Below, piece by piece: positions 21,351-32,419 of a stretch of 64,000 nucleotides of DNA. Where the stretch lies: assembly GCA_009823395.1 (NCBI GenBank), contig CM020514.1:162086-226085 (forward strand), written 5' to 3'. How positions within the stretch are numbered: position 1 is the first letter of the stretch; each line of letters starts with the position of its first letter. The notes beneath the pieces are model-generated. The model made no database searches, was not told the DNA's origin, and was given only the letters and a program-made list of their open reading frames with translations. The position numbers and the translations under genes were made by a program. The stretch comes from Thamnaconus septentrionalis (lineage: Eukaryota > Chordata > Actinopteri > Tetraodontiformes > Monacanthidae).

Positions 21351-22700
21351 CACTTAAGAGTTCACACGAAGACAATTTTCCTCTGAAATTGAGTGATTGT
21401 TTTGGTTTGCTTGGGATAATATTTTGTTTTTAGTCATAGTTCTTTATACAAATGTATGTTCCTGTTTCTGTGCCGCTTTTTATGAGTGAGTTTCTGTTGT
21501 TGATTAATCTTTTTTTCTGTTTGTACATTCATAGCCCCATTGTTTTCCTCCGTGTGAAAGATTTTGAGTTTAAGTCTTATTAGATTTGGTCTAGCTTTTG
21601 GTTTCATGTAGTGATGTCCAAATGAGGCTTCATGAGGCTTTGAACCCTTTTGGACTACTGTGTTGAAAATTGGTTCACTACTCGAAGCCTTATTCATTAA
21701 GAATGTGGGGGTCATCTGCTGGCACATTGGTTGTACTGCAGCCATGCAAAAGGTTGATGACCCGAGCAAGTGTGCACTTTTGTTGTTATTACCATCGTCA
21801 ACTTTTACTCTGTGTTTTATGATTCTGTGTTTTTTGTATGGCCTTGTGTGTATGTTGGCAACTGAACACACAAATTTCCCCCTCTGGGGGATTAATAAAG
21901 TATCTATTTCTAAATAAAACTGACGCAAACTTCATTTCATGTGTTCCTTTTCCTTCTTGCTCTGCCCTACCAATATATCAAGGTTCAGCTTGATATATTC
22001 ATCTTGAATGAAATTTGTTCCTCAGGCCAACATTAAATAAATAATGAATGAAAAATAAATGAATCATTGCTGAGAGAGAGAGAGACCGTTCAGCGGCACA
22101 ATTTCAAAATGCTCCCAGACTTCAAATCTCTTCCTGGTTGGTTCCATTGCAGAGCAATAAGAAAGCAAACCGAACGCTAATCAAATCATTCCGTTTCATC
22201 CATTTTAAACTCAACTGAGACCCGCCAGTCTTTCAAAGCCCCGCCCATTGAACCAAACCAGCCAGCTGATTCAGTCTGAATGAAGCAGTGAAGTGGTTCA
22301 AACGTCATCAGTCACGTGATTTGAAGCAAGCTCCGGAGCAGTGCTTCAGAAAAAACACCTATTGAGTTGTGGGGCGTGGTTTAAAGGTCCCATAGCATGC
22401 AAAATGCACTTTAGTGCGGTTTTCTATCAATAATATGCATCCCCGGCAAGTCTACGATCCCCCCCGATATGAAAAAAGTCCGTCCTTGACCGTCTTCAGT
22501 TTTTCCTACTTTCGAACATTTGTGCTTCAAACGGGCAGATCGTACTTCCGTGACATGGTGATGTCACCAAGACACGGAAGTGCACTCGACCCCGCCACCT
22601 CAGGTTAGTGGCACCGCCTCTGGGAAAGGTTTGTCACAACCCCCGAAAAGTCCAGAAGCTGCGCCATTTTCTTCTGCTCGCAAACGCTCCGGTGAGAACA

Positions 22701-22987
22701 ATGGCAAAACTACGATCAGGAAGAAGGGGTTGCTCTGGTTCTGGCTGCACAAATGAGCATCCCAGTCTTTTTCCAAGTCCGTCGTCCGAGTCTTTGGGAA
22801 GACGGTGGATTATTTTTATTTTTTCAGGACGTGTACCGACAGCAGTTCCAAAACTGTTGTATGTGTGTGCTAACCATCTCACGAAGGACTGTTTGAAAGG
22901 CAGTTCAAAGCTGGATTTGCACGCCGTTTAAACACAAAGAATGGATCGGTCCCAGCGGTTCGTGACACCACTACAAACGTGGAAGAT
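22701..22987 (+). pseudogene. THAP-domain exon of the Kolobok-like element
   Basis: The ATG at 22701 opens MAKLRSGRRGCSGSGCTNEH, with the first Cys pair of a C2CH THAP finger, then GRRWIIFIF and [13 protein letters not shown], with the later Cys and the His. After a one-base frame change near 22895 the AVPT-type box follows ([13 protein letters not shown]). The exon ends at GAAGAT/GTAAGT (22987/22988), a strong donor. THAP fingers bind specific DNA, often transposon ends. The downstream exons are missing or unrecognised. Confidence 0.7.
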
Positions 22988-24139
22988 GTAAGTTTTAACA
23001 TTTTATTTTGATGTACTGTTGAGCCTTCGTTCCTTTCCTATCCTTTCAATGTGTTTTAGCATTGCAGCTAACGTAAGTCAAGCGTTACTGTTGTAAACTA
23101 ACGCTACAACATAGTCTCTGCAGTAACGTTAACGTTACGTTTAAACGCAAATGTAATGTAAAATAAACGGGGACGTTAGTAGAAAGCTGTGTGAAAATGT
23201 GTTCTAAGAAATAACCTCCGTTTTCGGCCTGGTGATTATCAAACTCAATTCGATTCCAGTAACTTCATGGTAGGTTAGCCGCAGCAGTTGAAGCTAACCT
23301 GAGAGGTGTGTGTGTCTGCAAAATCAGGGTGACAGCCTACTTTTAGACACAAAAAAGGCTTTTCATAAATAAGCGTAGTTTTTGGGCTTCTAAAAGATTG
23401 GCTTTGATTTGTCTCAAAGCTCCCTTCCCTCTCTCACATAAAACGTCAGCCTTGTTTTGACTCATCGTTGATACTCAGCCTACGTCCATCTTTTCCTCAT
23501 TCAAATGTTAATTGCAAGCGAAACACCAGCTCACATACATAGTGGGGGGTGATAACATGTGTTCTAATCCCCATGTGACTACAAGACATTGGACAAGATA
23601 CTTAGTGCAGTGGTTACATAACTTTTATTTATATAACAATTTATTTTTGTGGTTTTGCCTGCTATAACATATGGCTAATTCTCCCCTTTCTTTGCTCCCC
23701 TCTACTCTCTTGCAATTCTAATACTAAAGTATAATTAACATTGTCAATATCTGTTTAGGACATGTTCACCCTGGCTCTACTCCCACCAGAAGCTGTCATC
23801 GTTGGCTCCAAGTTCACTTTTTTTTTTATGTGTAGTTGTAAATAGTTTTCTTGTATGTTGTTTCCTCAGTTGATGTGATGGTCTAAGGATACTGTGTTGC
23901 AAGTATCACATTTATAACTTATCTGTAAATAATTCAATGGCAATAAATGTTTGCGTGTGTATACTGAAATGACTCCTGTCAATTATTAGGTTACATACAC
24001 ATTGCTTGCTTATGAAAAAAAACACACAGATATCCTGTTTGTCACACTTTATTACAGTTACATTTTTATACCCACTGAAGCAAAGAAGTAATCCATAAAA
24101 TCTTTGATTTTAATTTTAAATGAACCTATTTAGGCATAC

Positions 24140-25104
24140 TGGCTCCAATCCTGGATGGTCCACCATGCATTTGAGGTCCCCTCAACCTCCTGCAGGCATC
24201 TGCTAACCTACAAGATAGTACAAAGTATAAATGCCATTGTGTCTCAAAGATGTATGCAATAAACCATAATCAAGACAAACTAGATTTCATTTTGATATCT
24301 TGACTCTTACCTGTGGTATCTCCAAGCAGCATACATTTTCCTTCTCCGTGGGCATGGTGTTACAGTTTCCACAGGAGCACCTGTCAAAAGAAAAAAAGTT
24401 ATAATTTCACCTGAATGAAAGTTGCCAACACAAGCAGAGTTGGATAAGACTTGTGACATTTGTCTGACGTTGAGATGGAGAACAGTGGCATTTTAAGCAA
24501 CATGGCACTGCCTCTAATTTTGACAATGACATATTGTGGATACAGACAACAACAAACAAAAAGGTACATTCAAAATACCTAGGAAAAAAAAAGGCTGTTT
24601 GTTTTTATGTCAAGACAGCTCTGCTGAAAACGTTGCAAGACTTTATATGTATATATAGTTTTGCCTAGTTACATAGTTTGATAGTTAAGTATCCTTTTAG
24701 TTTTAGCATTATGCTGGTAGCAGTCTGAGTATTTGCTGGGGTTATTAACAGCTCCGTGACGACAACTTTCTTTTTTTTTTTTTTATAGGTAGACTTGAAG
24801 AATATACGGAGGAGAGATGAGTATAACGTTACTGCACTGTTTAGAAAAATACTCTTTCACCAGAAGAGCTCAAGTAATGACGAGAGCAGGCGTGAAGCCG
24901 TTAGCATGAGCTAACGTGTAAGTAACAGTGTAACAACGCACAAAAGTAAAAACTTTAAAATAGAAAGACGCACAGTATTTGTATCTTACCACTCTGAAAT
25001 GTCCTGCTGCAGTCGTTGAGTCCGTATTTCTGCGAAGCCTCTCCCTCTGTGTCAGACTCTGGCTCAAACTGGTGCGGTTGCACCACACTGCTTCTGCTAG
25101 CCAT
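24140..25104 (-). CDS. Cys-rich protein with P2RX7 C-terminal-like domain carried by the Kolobok-like element (3 putative exons)
   Basis: Exon 1 (24990-25104) starts MASRSSVVQPHQFEPESDTE, a strongly acidic leader, and ends at CAGAGTG/GTAAGAT. Exon 2 (24311-24380) follows TTTCTTTTGACAG and encodes CSCGNCNTMPTEKENVCCLE before GTAAGAG. This is the CxCGxC...M.T..E..CC pattern of the zinc-binding tail of P2X7 receptors that recurs in fish transposon proteins. Exon 3 (about 24140-24207) is weak. The phase between exons 1 and 2 does not put the cysteine frame directly in register, so an exon may be missing or the copy is damaged. The strand is opposite to the THAP gene, so the two are convergent. 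Confidence 0.6.
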
Positions 25105-25437
25105 GACCGAGTCGCCGCATTCACAACATTAGCGCATGGCTACGGGCGAAGCCACAGCCCGTTCGAGAGAGAAGGCGTGGCCAGGTGCAGCTCATTAACA
25201 TAAGGTGACAGGCCCTAAAACGGGCTGTTCTGAAAGGAATTTTTTTTTTTGCAGATTTAGGGACAGCAAAATATTAGATCCAAAGTCAATTTTGACTAAT
25301 GCAGGTCACAGACAGGTCTTTACACATTTGAGAACTATTTTAAGAAGTGGAAAAGTGGCATAATATGGGACCTTTAACGCCCCGTGTCAGGGCGGACATC
25401 ACTACTTATACCTCTAGAGTTAATAAACCTTTGTTTG

Positions 25438-25660
25438 TTAAAGGGGACCTATGATGCTTTCCACTTTTCTGAACTCTAAATACTGTTACAAGAGGTTCAT
25501 GCATTTGGACGTGAGCCCTGCAAGTTGTTGGGCATCGGTTCCAAACGCTCCGTTTCACCGAGTTATTTTTTTATTTTTTTTTATTTTTTTACATTGGGAT
25601 CGCATTGACGTCAATGAGTACCGGATTTCCCTACATGGCCATGCTCAGCTACAAGCATTA
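25438..25660 (+). mobile_element. Partial second TTAA element (one end only)
   Basis: TTAA (25438-25441) is followed by AGGGGACCTATGATGC, the terminal style of a common fish TTAA-inserting family. No matching inverted end was found downstream. The sequence passes into T-rich stretches at 25560-25590. It lies 60 bp from the right end of the Kolobok-like element but is a different family. Confidence 0.4.
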
Positions 25661-26400
25661 GACATTATTTCTTGAGACTAAAAACAAAACTTCTACCCAT
25701 TGAATGACTGGAGAATCCATGTGCCCATATTCCTCATGGACGCATATGCGGCAAAGCTCTGCCAAATTGTGGTACACAAAAAATTACGTCAAATACCAAA
25801 AGCCTGAAGACAACTCATATACAGTCAACTTACCAGAGTTGTCCAAAAGGGTGTAATCCTCGGTGGAAAAGTTTAGTGGCTCTCCTTTGAGGAGCCATTC
25901 TGCAATCTCATAGGAAACAAAAGTAAAGATGTTGCATCGTTCTGGGTGGGGTGTGGAACTGTTTCGCAGTTCCACTGAGAAATATTTGGAGGATACAGTT
26001 TGGCTGTGATGCGACTCTCCTGATGATCAGATCTCATTTGGGGTCAGGAAAGACCGTAAAGTACCCACTTTAGGAAGACACTTTCCCCACAAATCACAGG
26101 GGGTCAGCCCGAGAGGATCTGGCGCCAGGAACAGGGGTCCTGCTTGGGATTACCCCCATGGTTTACGACTCTTATCTGCTCCAGGACATTCCTCAGCTTT
26201 GGACAACAACACCAGATGTTCGTGAAGGACTTACATTCAGTTGATTCAGACTTGGACAAACGTTTCACTAGTTTATCTCCTCTCGTTACACAGTTGATTC
26301 TTTCCTCTCCCACATTTCTCTTACATGCCCCATGCTACACTCTAATAACCTTCACTCTCACTAGGGTCACAACTATGGCACACTCGTGCCCTAGCTATTT
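25661..26400. other. No recognised gene
   Basis: Only short frames. A minus-strand 63-aa frame (25784-25975, ...NIFTFVSYEIAEWLL) has no recognised family. A TGGCGCCAGGAACAGGGG string near 26119 resembles a tRNA-Lys primer site but is imperfect and lacks an LTR context. Confidence 0.3.
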
Positions 26401-26407
26401 CTAGCAT

Positions 26408-26488
<81 letters not shown>
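26408..26488. repeat. (CA)n-(TA)n microsatellite
   Basis: CACACACACACA passes directly into about 34 TA units. Open frames across it (Tyr-Ile repeats) are artefacts. Confidence 0.97.
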
Positions 26489-26491
<3 letters not shown>

Positions 26492-26499
26492 CATATAGA

Positions 26500-28470
26500 C
26501 ACTCATATACGTCAGTAATCTGTGTTTCATATATCTATAATTATGTCGGCAAAAGTAAAATAAAGGCTTGTTTATACCTTCTGTTACCCTGTTTTATTAA
26601 AATCTCACTTTTCGGGTATGTGTGTTTAGATTAGGCTTATGTATATTTTTGGATATATGTGGTACTTTATAATTAAGACGGTTCAATATGCTTGTGAAGG
26701 TAATGTCGTTTCTTTCTGCTTAGTCGGTTTCGTTCTTCCCTTTTTCTTAAGGTTGTCCCAGCCAAGAAAAGGCAATGTGATTGTGTTTATTCATCCTGTG
26801 TTCGTTTCAGTCATTGTCGGTTTTATTGGTTTATTGGTTTATCAGCAACGAAACCTACACTACATACATGTTCATCATACACAACTAGCGTAGGCGTATC
26901 TATCAGTTTTAGGGTCTGAGCAGCCTTTTCATTGGTTCTCGGAGAGCGGGATACCGCCCCCGTCCCCAAACTTTAAGCTAGTGAATTTCACTCTGCTGCT
27001 CAGAAATTTCTCTTCCCTCGTTTTGTAAAGGCCTCGTTTTCGTTCGTCTTCCCTCTCTTATTTAGTTCATTTTTGTCTTGATTATTCGTTTTTGTTTAAG
27101 TCGTTTTTGGTGTCGGCATTAAGCCCATTTTCCGTATTTTAGTCGGCAGCTGACGGAACTGAGACTCGATCCGAGATCGCTACTTTCATTTTAATTTTTA
27201 CCTGTTTAACTTTTTCCCTTCTGCGATCTAAAGACCGATTTTTGTCATTTTTCCTTTTTCTGTTTTTTTTTTTTTAATTGGCTCAACATTTCGCCTTCGA
27301 AGTAACTGAGTAGTTTGTTTGATCACCGCAATTATCTCGGATTACGCCAAGAAGAGCGCACGTCGATGCTAAACTGCCAGTGAAGACATCTAACAGACAA
27401 GAGCATAACGGGCTTTCAGTGAGTTTGGTGTGTCCATCTGAGCTCCCTGCGCGCTGCCGGACCCGAACGGCCCGGTACGATCTCCCAGGACCACCTTGGA
27501 GGACCATCACGCTGTGATCTCCCGATCCCCTGCTGGCCGACGCTCATCCAACGTAAGCCTCGTCACTCGCTATTGTTCTGAAGTCTGGTATGCATCATAA
27601 TAAATTTGGTCTTAAATTCCAAAGCCGTAAACAGTTTGGTGGGCTGTTCTAAACGGCCGATAGGTCATCATTTTTCTTTCCTTTTATTTTGCTACTTTAG
27701 GTCTCAGTTTAGTGTCCGTTCCCAGTCACACACACACACCCACACGCTCACACAACACGCACAGAGATACCCTTCGTTGCTGGTGGCGTTTTCGTGGTCA
27801 TTTTATATCATACTGCTTTGTTTAAACTGTTTGGTGTTTGTTATAATAAATGTGTATTGAACCTGACGTCGTTGTTTGGCTGGGTTATTAAAGTGTGGTT
27901 CAAATCCCTGCGTACCGGCCAAGAACTCACCGTTAAGGTGAAACGGTATTTGAGGCTGATTCTAGTGTTTCTTGCTCACACTGACAATCAAGAGCAAGTG
28001 GTGCTCCGTAAAATTCATATCAAATATTCGTTCCTCTGTCCCGAGTCGGTCCGTTCGTGGGAGTAGGGACGGCGCCACCCCCTCCCACTCCCTACCCCCT
28101 CGGAGTCCCTCTAGCGGTCAGAGTGAGAACTGCATGTTAAATCCATTTTTATATATTTGGCATCCGTTTCATTCCTTAGGGAGTTTGATCGGTTAGATTA
28201 AACAATCATCCTCCCTCCACTACAACTGCGATTGGCCTACCTTGAGTCCCTGCACTGACACAGTTGTTTTGCAGTGGCACCAAAGGGGTCAATAAAAATG
28301 GTTCGGGACTCGCTTGGATACATGACCTTTTGCAGGAAGCAGACTATAAAGCATACTTTATGCCACGCTATAATTGTTATAAATAATTTGTGTTAGCCAA
28401 TGGAAAAAACAACTTAAAATCTGGACACGAGGAAGAGGAAATGAACATCACTATTTCACATTCAACAACA
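26500..28470. other. Region without coding homology; possible promoter or LTR near 26.92-27.6 kb
   Basis: No protein family is recognised. At 26929-26980 a CATTGGTTCTCGG (CCAAT box-like) is followed by a C-rich patch and CTTTAAGCTAG. Further down is T-rich leader-like sequence, a good donor CCAACGTAAGCC (27549-27560), and AATAAA-like signals at about 27600 and 27845. This could be an LTR or a non-coding transcript unit, but ends and target duplications were not found. A GC hairpin (GTGGGAGTAGGGA...TCCCACTCCC) lies at 28058-28102. Confidence 0.3.
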
Positions 28471-28479
28471 AGAGTCTCA

Positions 28480-29737
28480 TCAAGATGTTGACGACGTCAC
28501 CTCACTGACAAGCTCTTTGGTTGGGGCCAAGGTTTTAATGTCCTCTGCAAAACGTCTGTATGGGCCATACTTTGCCCAAATGACCTCAGCCTTGGCAGTG
28601 AGAATTTCATTGACAGCTTTGAATTTTTTTTTATGAGGTACAGATATGCTGCAGAAATCTACTTTATTATAATGACAAATCATAATGAGTGGCCTGAGAT
28701 TTACCTCTAGTCGGACAAGCAGTATTTTAAGGGACATTTGACGTACTGCATTGAACCAGTGGAAACCTTGCAATCCTTTGCAGCTTTTTGGGAATTCTGG
28801 AGCCATCTCCCCCCTTCACGTTTGTCCCAGGATCTGGGCTTTGATCTCGAGAGCCTGTTCAGAGATCTGAAAAGAATGTTTCATATAATCACTTGTTTCA
28901 ACCTAGAAGATGTGGAAAAAGTAAGTAACTTACCTCTGTATGTTGCCATTGAGTTTTCCACCCAACCGTTGTCTGGGGTGAAAGGGTGAGCAAAAGCTCC
29001 ACTGAATGTTTAACTCAGAGCACAGGTTCCGATTTAGCTGTAAATCCATTGAACAAAAACGGGTGCATGATATAAAGCAAATGGACAGTTTGAGTCTTAC
29101 CTTAATTTTGAACTCTGTCCCCTGATCTGTAAGCAGTCTCTGAGGTACACCATATGTGTATATAAATTTAAGAATACAACTAGTGACCTCTTCTGCTGAC
29201 TTACTCTTCAGAGTAAGGCTTTTGCCCATTTGGTAAAATAATCAACCATTGCACAAATGTATTGATTATCGTCTTCTGTCACGGTCAGGTGCATCCCGAC
29301 CAAATCAAATGGTTATTGGACCTTAAAGAAATAAATTGATAAAGGGTGGCCATAGAGTCCATCCATCCATCTTGTCACAAACCCATTTTCTGATATCGGC
29401 TTGCACGCCAGACCAGTAATTAGAACTAGTGATGGCATTGTGGGTTGATGCTGCTGCAGTGGAATTCTTTAAAAATTTTGTCCGCCTCAGTGGCAGAGAG
29501 CACCACTTTTGCCATGTGCCCTTTTGGTTTTCGTTGACAAATATAATGAGGAATTCCATCTATTTGGTCACAAACAAGGTGACCAAATAGATGGATGCGT
29601 GGGAATGCGAACAAGAATGCAAGAGGTCTTGGGTGGTGCCTGTCGTCTGGGCGGCAAAGTCCAACTCCTTCTATTTGTTTGCCAAGGCCTTGACACCGAT
29701 TGGTTATGATTTCCTTACATCTTGCCACTTTAAACAT
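28480..29737 (-). pseudogene. Integrase of Ginger/KRBA2-type transposon, with intron remnants
   Basis: Order on the minus strand: VVLSATEADKIFKEFHCSSI (HHCC-type zinc-binding N-terminus, about 29510-29400), a damaged linker, and LTLKSKSAEEVTSCILKFIY then GVPQRLLTDQGTEFKIK (RVE core with TDQG, 29220-29100), ending at a GTAAGAC donor. An acceptor TGGATTTACAG leads to LNRNLCSELNIQWSFCSPFH and KLNGNIQR, then a GTAAGTTAC donor. Further down, AEVIWAKYGPYRRFAEDIKT (about 28590-28530) resembles the start of Ulp1-like protease domains that accompany some Ginger integrases. Premature stops and frame changes occur throughout. Confidence 0.62.
29555..29595. repeat. Perfect 17-bp hairpin, 7-base loop
   Basis: TCCATCTATTTGGTCAC (29555-29571) is exactly complementary to GTGACCAAATAGATGGA (29579-29595). 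It lies within the 5' part of the Ginger-like pseudogene and looks like a fold-back duplication made during repair or transposition. Confidence 0.92.
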
Positions 29738-29860
29738 CTAATGGATAATGGACTTTATATACCATCATTTCCCTTAGTAGTTTTGGGTCCATTGTTACCT
29801 TTATTTCCGTCTTCCATTGTCTGTCCTTTCTACTCTGTCAGTCAGACTCTTCTCATCAGT

Positions 29861-29929
29861 GCACCTGTTTGATCACAGGTGCAGGAAATTTACAAATTTA
29901 ATTAGTAAAGTGCCTGCACCTGTGATCAA
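29861..29929. repeat. Perfect 17-bp inverted repeat with nested smaller palindrome
   Basis: TTGATCACAGGTGCAGG (29869-29885) pairs exactly with CCTGCACCTGTGATCAA (29913-29929) around a 27-bp AT-rich loop. The left arm also pairs partly with GCACCTG at 29861-29867. It could be two ends of a tiny transposon or a structured transcript element. Confidence 0.88.
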
Positions 29930-29939
29930 GTAATCTACA

Positions 29940-30026
29940 GTATTAATATAGAAGAATAATCACACACTCACGTGTGAGTGTATGTATGTATATATGTGTA
30001 TGTGTATGTGTATATGTGAATATGTA

Positions 30027-30065
<39 letters not shown>

Positions 30066-30156
30066 ATAAATAATATAATACAGCTAGACGTCCTTTACTG
30101 ACTTAGTACTTTACATGAATGACAGAAAATGTAAGAACAGGCGAAATAGTCACACG

Positions 30157-30202
<46 letters not shown>

Positions 30203-30850
30203 GTTTCAAGGCGTTTGGAATGAGGGTGGACGGAGAGAGCAGCGCACTGTTGATGGCACCTAGATCCCAGCAATTCATAGTCGTGCTTAAAGAACACAAT
30301 ATGTTTCACTGGTTTTGGGGTCATCGCAATGCTTAAGGGTTCGCTCTTTGTTAAGATGGTTAAATTGCTCATAATAAGTTCTGAATAAGCTAAGGAGACA
30401 ACTTATTCTTATAAGTAGCAAGTTGATCTAGGTGGTTACTGCCCGTACGACTGGTGACGTAGTTAGGATAAGGTGATGGTCATGTTTAGGCGTGTCCAAA
30501 GGGAATGGTTAGGTTTAGGATTAGAAATAGTGTAGGGTTAAAACACAATGTCATACATCCCAGGAGACAAAACGGGAACATAAGGCAGGTTAAGGGCTGA
30601 AAAGATTGCTAACATCATGGTGTTGAAAAAATGAAAATGCTTGAACGGCTGTGATTTCTGGCAGGTAGGAGGAGGCGGAAGAGGCGTTTTCCTCCCACAC
30701 TGTTGTTCATCGCACCGAGACCGGAGAGGAACTGGAACTGTACCTCCCTCCTGTAAGAGCTAAGCAAAGTGGCAGATTACGTGCAAACGATAAGAATAAA
30801 CAATTGTTGAAAAATGTGTCCTGTCTAATATGTCTCCATAAGGAAGAAAT
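29940..30850. other. Microsatellites and spacer, no recognised gene
   Basis: TG/TA-rich runs at about 29978-30070 and a (CA)(TA)n run at about 30152-30198. Beyond these only short frames. AATAAACAATTG near 30795 is a polyadenylation-like signal without a gene. Confidence 0.5.
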
Positions 30851-30859
30851 TATTGAAAT

Positions 30860-32251
30860 CAATTATGTTATCAGTGTTTTCTGTGGGGTTTTTTTTTGTG
30901 TTGTGTGGGTTGTTTTTTCATTCTGAATGTGTGATTTTGTCGTGGATGTTGGTGCAGCATCCTCAGCTTCGTCATCATCTTCATTGATGTCTGCTTCATC
31001 TGCATCGCTCGGGTCAATAGGAACTAGTTGTCCTACGCTTCTCGACTTGAGCGGCGAATGAGTGTTTACCCCGAGACACTTTGGTGGTTGAGATGCAGGT
31101 GAGCAAAGCAGCTCATCATCCCCTGGAATCAGGTCGTCATGAGACCCCTTGGGTCCTGTCGCTGAGGAAGTTGCGGTGCCAGCAAAGAGGATGTGGAGGC
31201 CTTAGGAGGCGGACAACGCTGTTTGGTGCTCCTAACCAAGGAGATGGAGGAGGGCGGATGATGAGGCACACAGGGCGTCGGCTCCGAGTGAGAGGTGTCA
31301 GCTGGAAGCGGAGGAGCTGTCACTGAAGGTGAGGCCGGAGGATCAGCAGTGGCAGGTGGGTGAGGCAAAGGAGCTGTATCTGAATCTTTCTGTGATTCCA
31401 TTTCTAATGTCTGGGTTTCATTGAGTTTCTTTGCTCTGTCCAGTGTTGTCTGACGAAGTTTGGAAAAGTTTCTTTTAGCCCACCTGGTGGCCACTAAAAA
31501 GGGAAAAGATCAGACTTGGGGTGGTGTCAGGGCCACCTCGAGAAGAAATTCAGACAGAATAATAGAATAATGCTCTTCCAGGGTTCTTAAAGTCAAGAAA
31601 CCCCACTGATGTGCATTGTGCTGGATTGCAGAGTAGACTGTTAAATCAGGGAATGCAGGTTTCAGCATCACACAAAGTTGGCGCATCATGTTTTGGATCA
31701 AAAATGGTATCTTGTCATCACCAGCAGGGGCCACATTGTCCAAATGATGGCACAGTTTAATGATCTTAAAAAAATAGTTGTGAGAGTTCTACAAACTCTG
31801 CATCTGGTGCAGGCAGTCTGGGTGGAGCTGTTGCCTCATCATTAACGGCACAAGAGCGTGTGCTCGTGTTTGCATAGGTGACATTGTTCTCATGACCATT
31901 AGTGTGGCGTGAGAGAGTCTGGGGCCCATGACAGTACCTGTTGTGGTGATGAGATGCACTAGCAGAGGAGCAGCCTGCTTCGCCATCTTTAAACCTCCTC
32001 GAAGATCTCCGACGGTAGGAATCCAGGAAACGGGACACAGGAGGTATTCGCCGGTTAGGTTTGGGGTTGGGGTTCCAGTCCCCACCGTAAGGAGGACCGG
32101 AAGAGGCACTAGCCATCGCTGCGTCCGAAAACCAAACTCCGACCACGGAAGGGCGTTGGTTCAGGCCTCTTCGGTCGGTGGATTGGCGATGGCGATGACG
32201 CAGTTGTTTTTTACTCCGTGCAGAAAACTCTTCGTCGACGAAGTAGGTCAT
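30860..32251 (-). pseudogene. Unrecognised gene-like frames, Pro/Ser-rich with an acidic tail
   Basis: Three successive minus-strand frames look like one broken protein. The first (32251-31766; inner start MASASSGPPYGGDWNPNPKP) is Arg/Ser-rich and ends in PAPDAEFVELSQLFF. The second, 31743-31510, reads DNVAPAGDDKIPFLIQNMMR and LTLRTLEEHYSIILSEF, a compact helical domain. The third, 31494-31129, starts ATRWAKRNFSKLRQTTLDRA and becomes Pro/Ser-rich. A further frame to 30860 is acidic (DADEADINEDDDEAEDAAP). The repeated small frame breaks suggest a retroelement ORF1 or gag-like protein. I cannot name the family. Confidence 0.4.
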
Positions 32252-32419
32252 TTTTGTGACAAAAACTGCTCAAAAATACTCTGGTGAGGTAATTTAGCCG
32301 GGGAAGAATGTTGGCAGAGTCAAAAAAAGTGTTTTGAACAACTTTTTTAATGAACATAGGTTTCGTTTCACAGCCCAGGATAGCGTCAAAAAACAAATGC
32401 TCAACTGTACAAGATAAAA

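Larger units (their letters stand above)
22381..25377. mobile_element. Kolobok-like DNA transposon flanked by TTAA
   Basis: TTAA at 22381-22384 and 25374-25377 flank inverted ends AGGTCCCATA(GC)ATGC and its complement (GCAT(AA)TATGGGACCT), 10 bp perfect and about 14 of 16 overall. TTAA duplications are used by Kolobok and piggyBac elements. A THAP-coding exon and a cysteine-rich P2RX7-tail-like gene inside favour Kolobok-type elements of fish. No DDE transposase frame was found in the 3-kb interior, so this copy is probably non-autonomous. Confidence 0.78.
21609..25404. mobile_element. hAT-like non-autonomous element, split by a Kolobok-like element
   Basis: The left end TAGTGATGTCC (21609) and right end GGACATCACTA (25394-25404) are perfect inverted repeats of hAT style. 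The left part includes GAGGCTTCATGAGGCTTTG, typical of fish hAT-derived repeats. The element is interrupted between 22381 and 25377. Without that insert it would be about 0.8 kb, too short for a transposase. An 8-bp flanking duplication was not confirmed. Confidence 0.6.

Noticed and set aside
26119..26136. tRNA-Lys primer-binding-site-like string TGGCGCCAGGAACAGGGG
   Set aside because: Differs from the Lys primer complement by an indel and further bases, and there is no LTR end before it or gag-like frame after it.
26342..26530. 62-aa frame of Ile-Tyr repeats
   Set aside because: TA microsatellite translation.
26900..28200. Possible LTR or host promoter
   Set aside because: CCAAT-like and donor-like sites are present, but no TG...CA ends, duplication, primer site or coding frame could be tied together.
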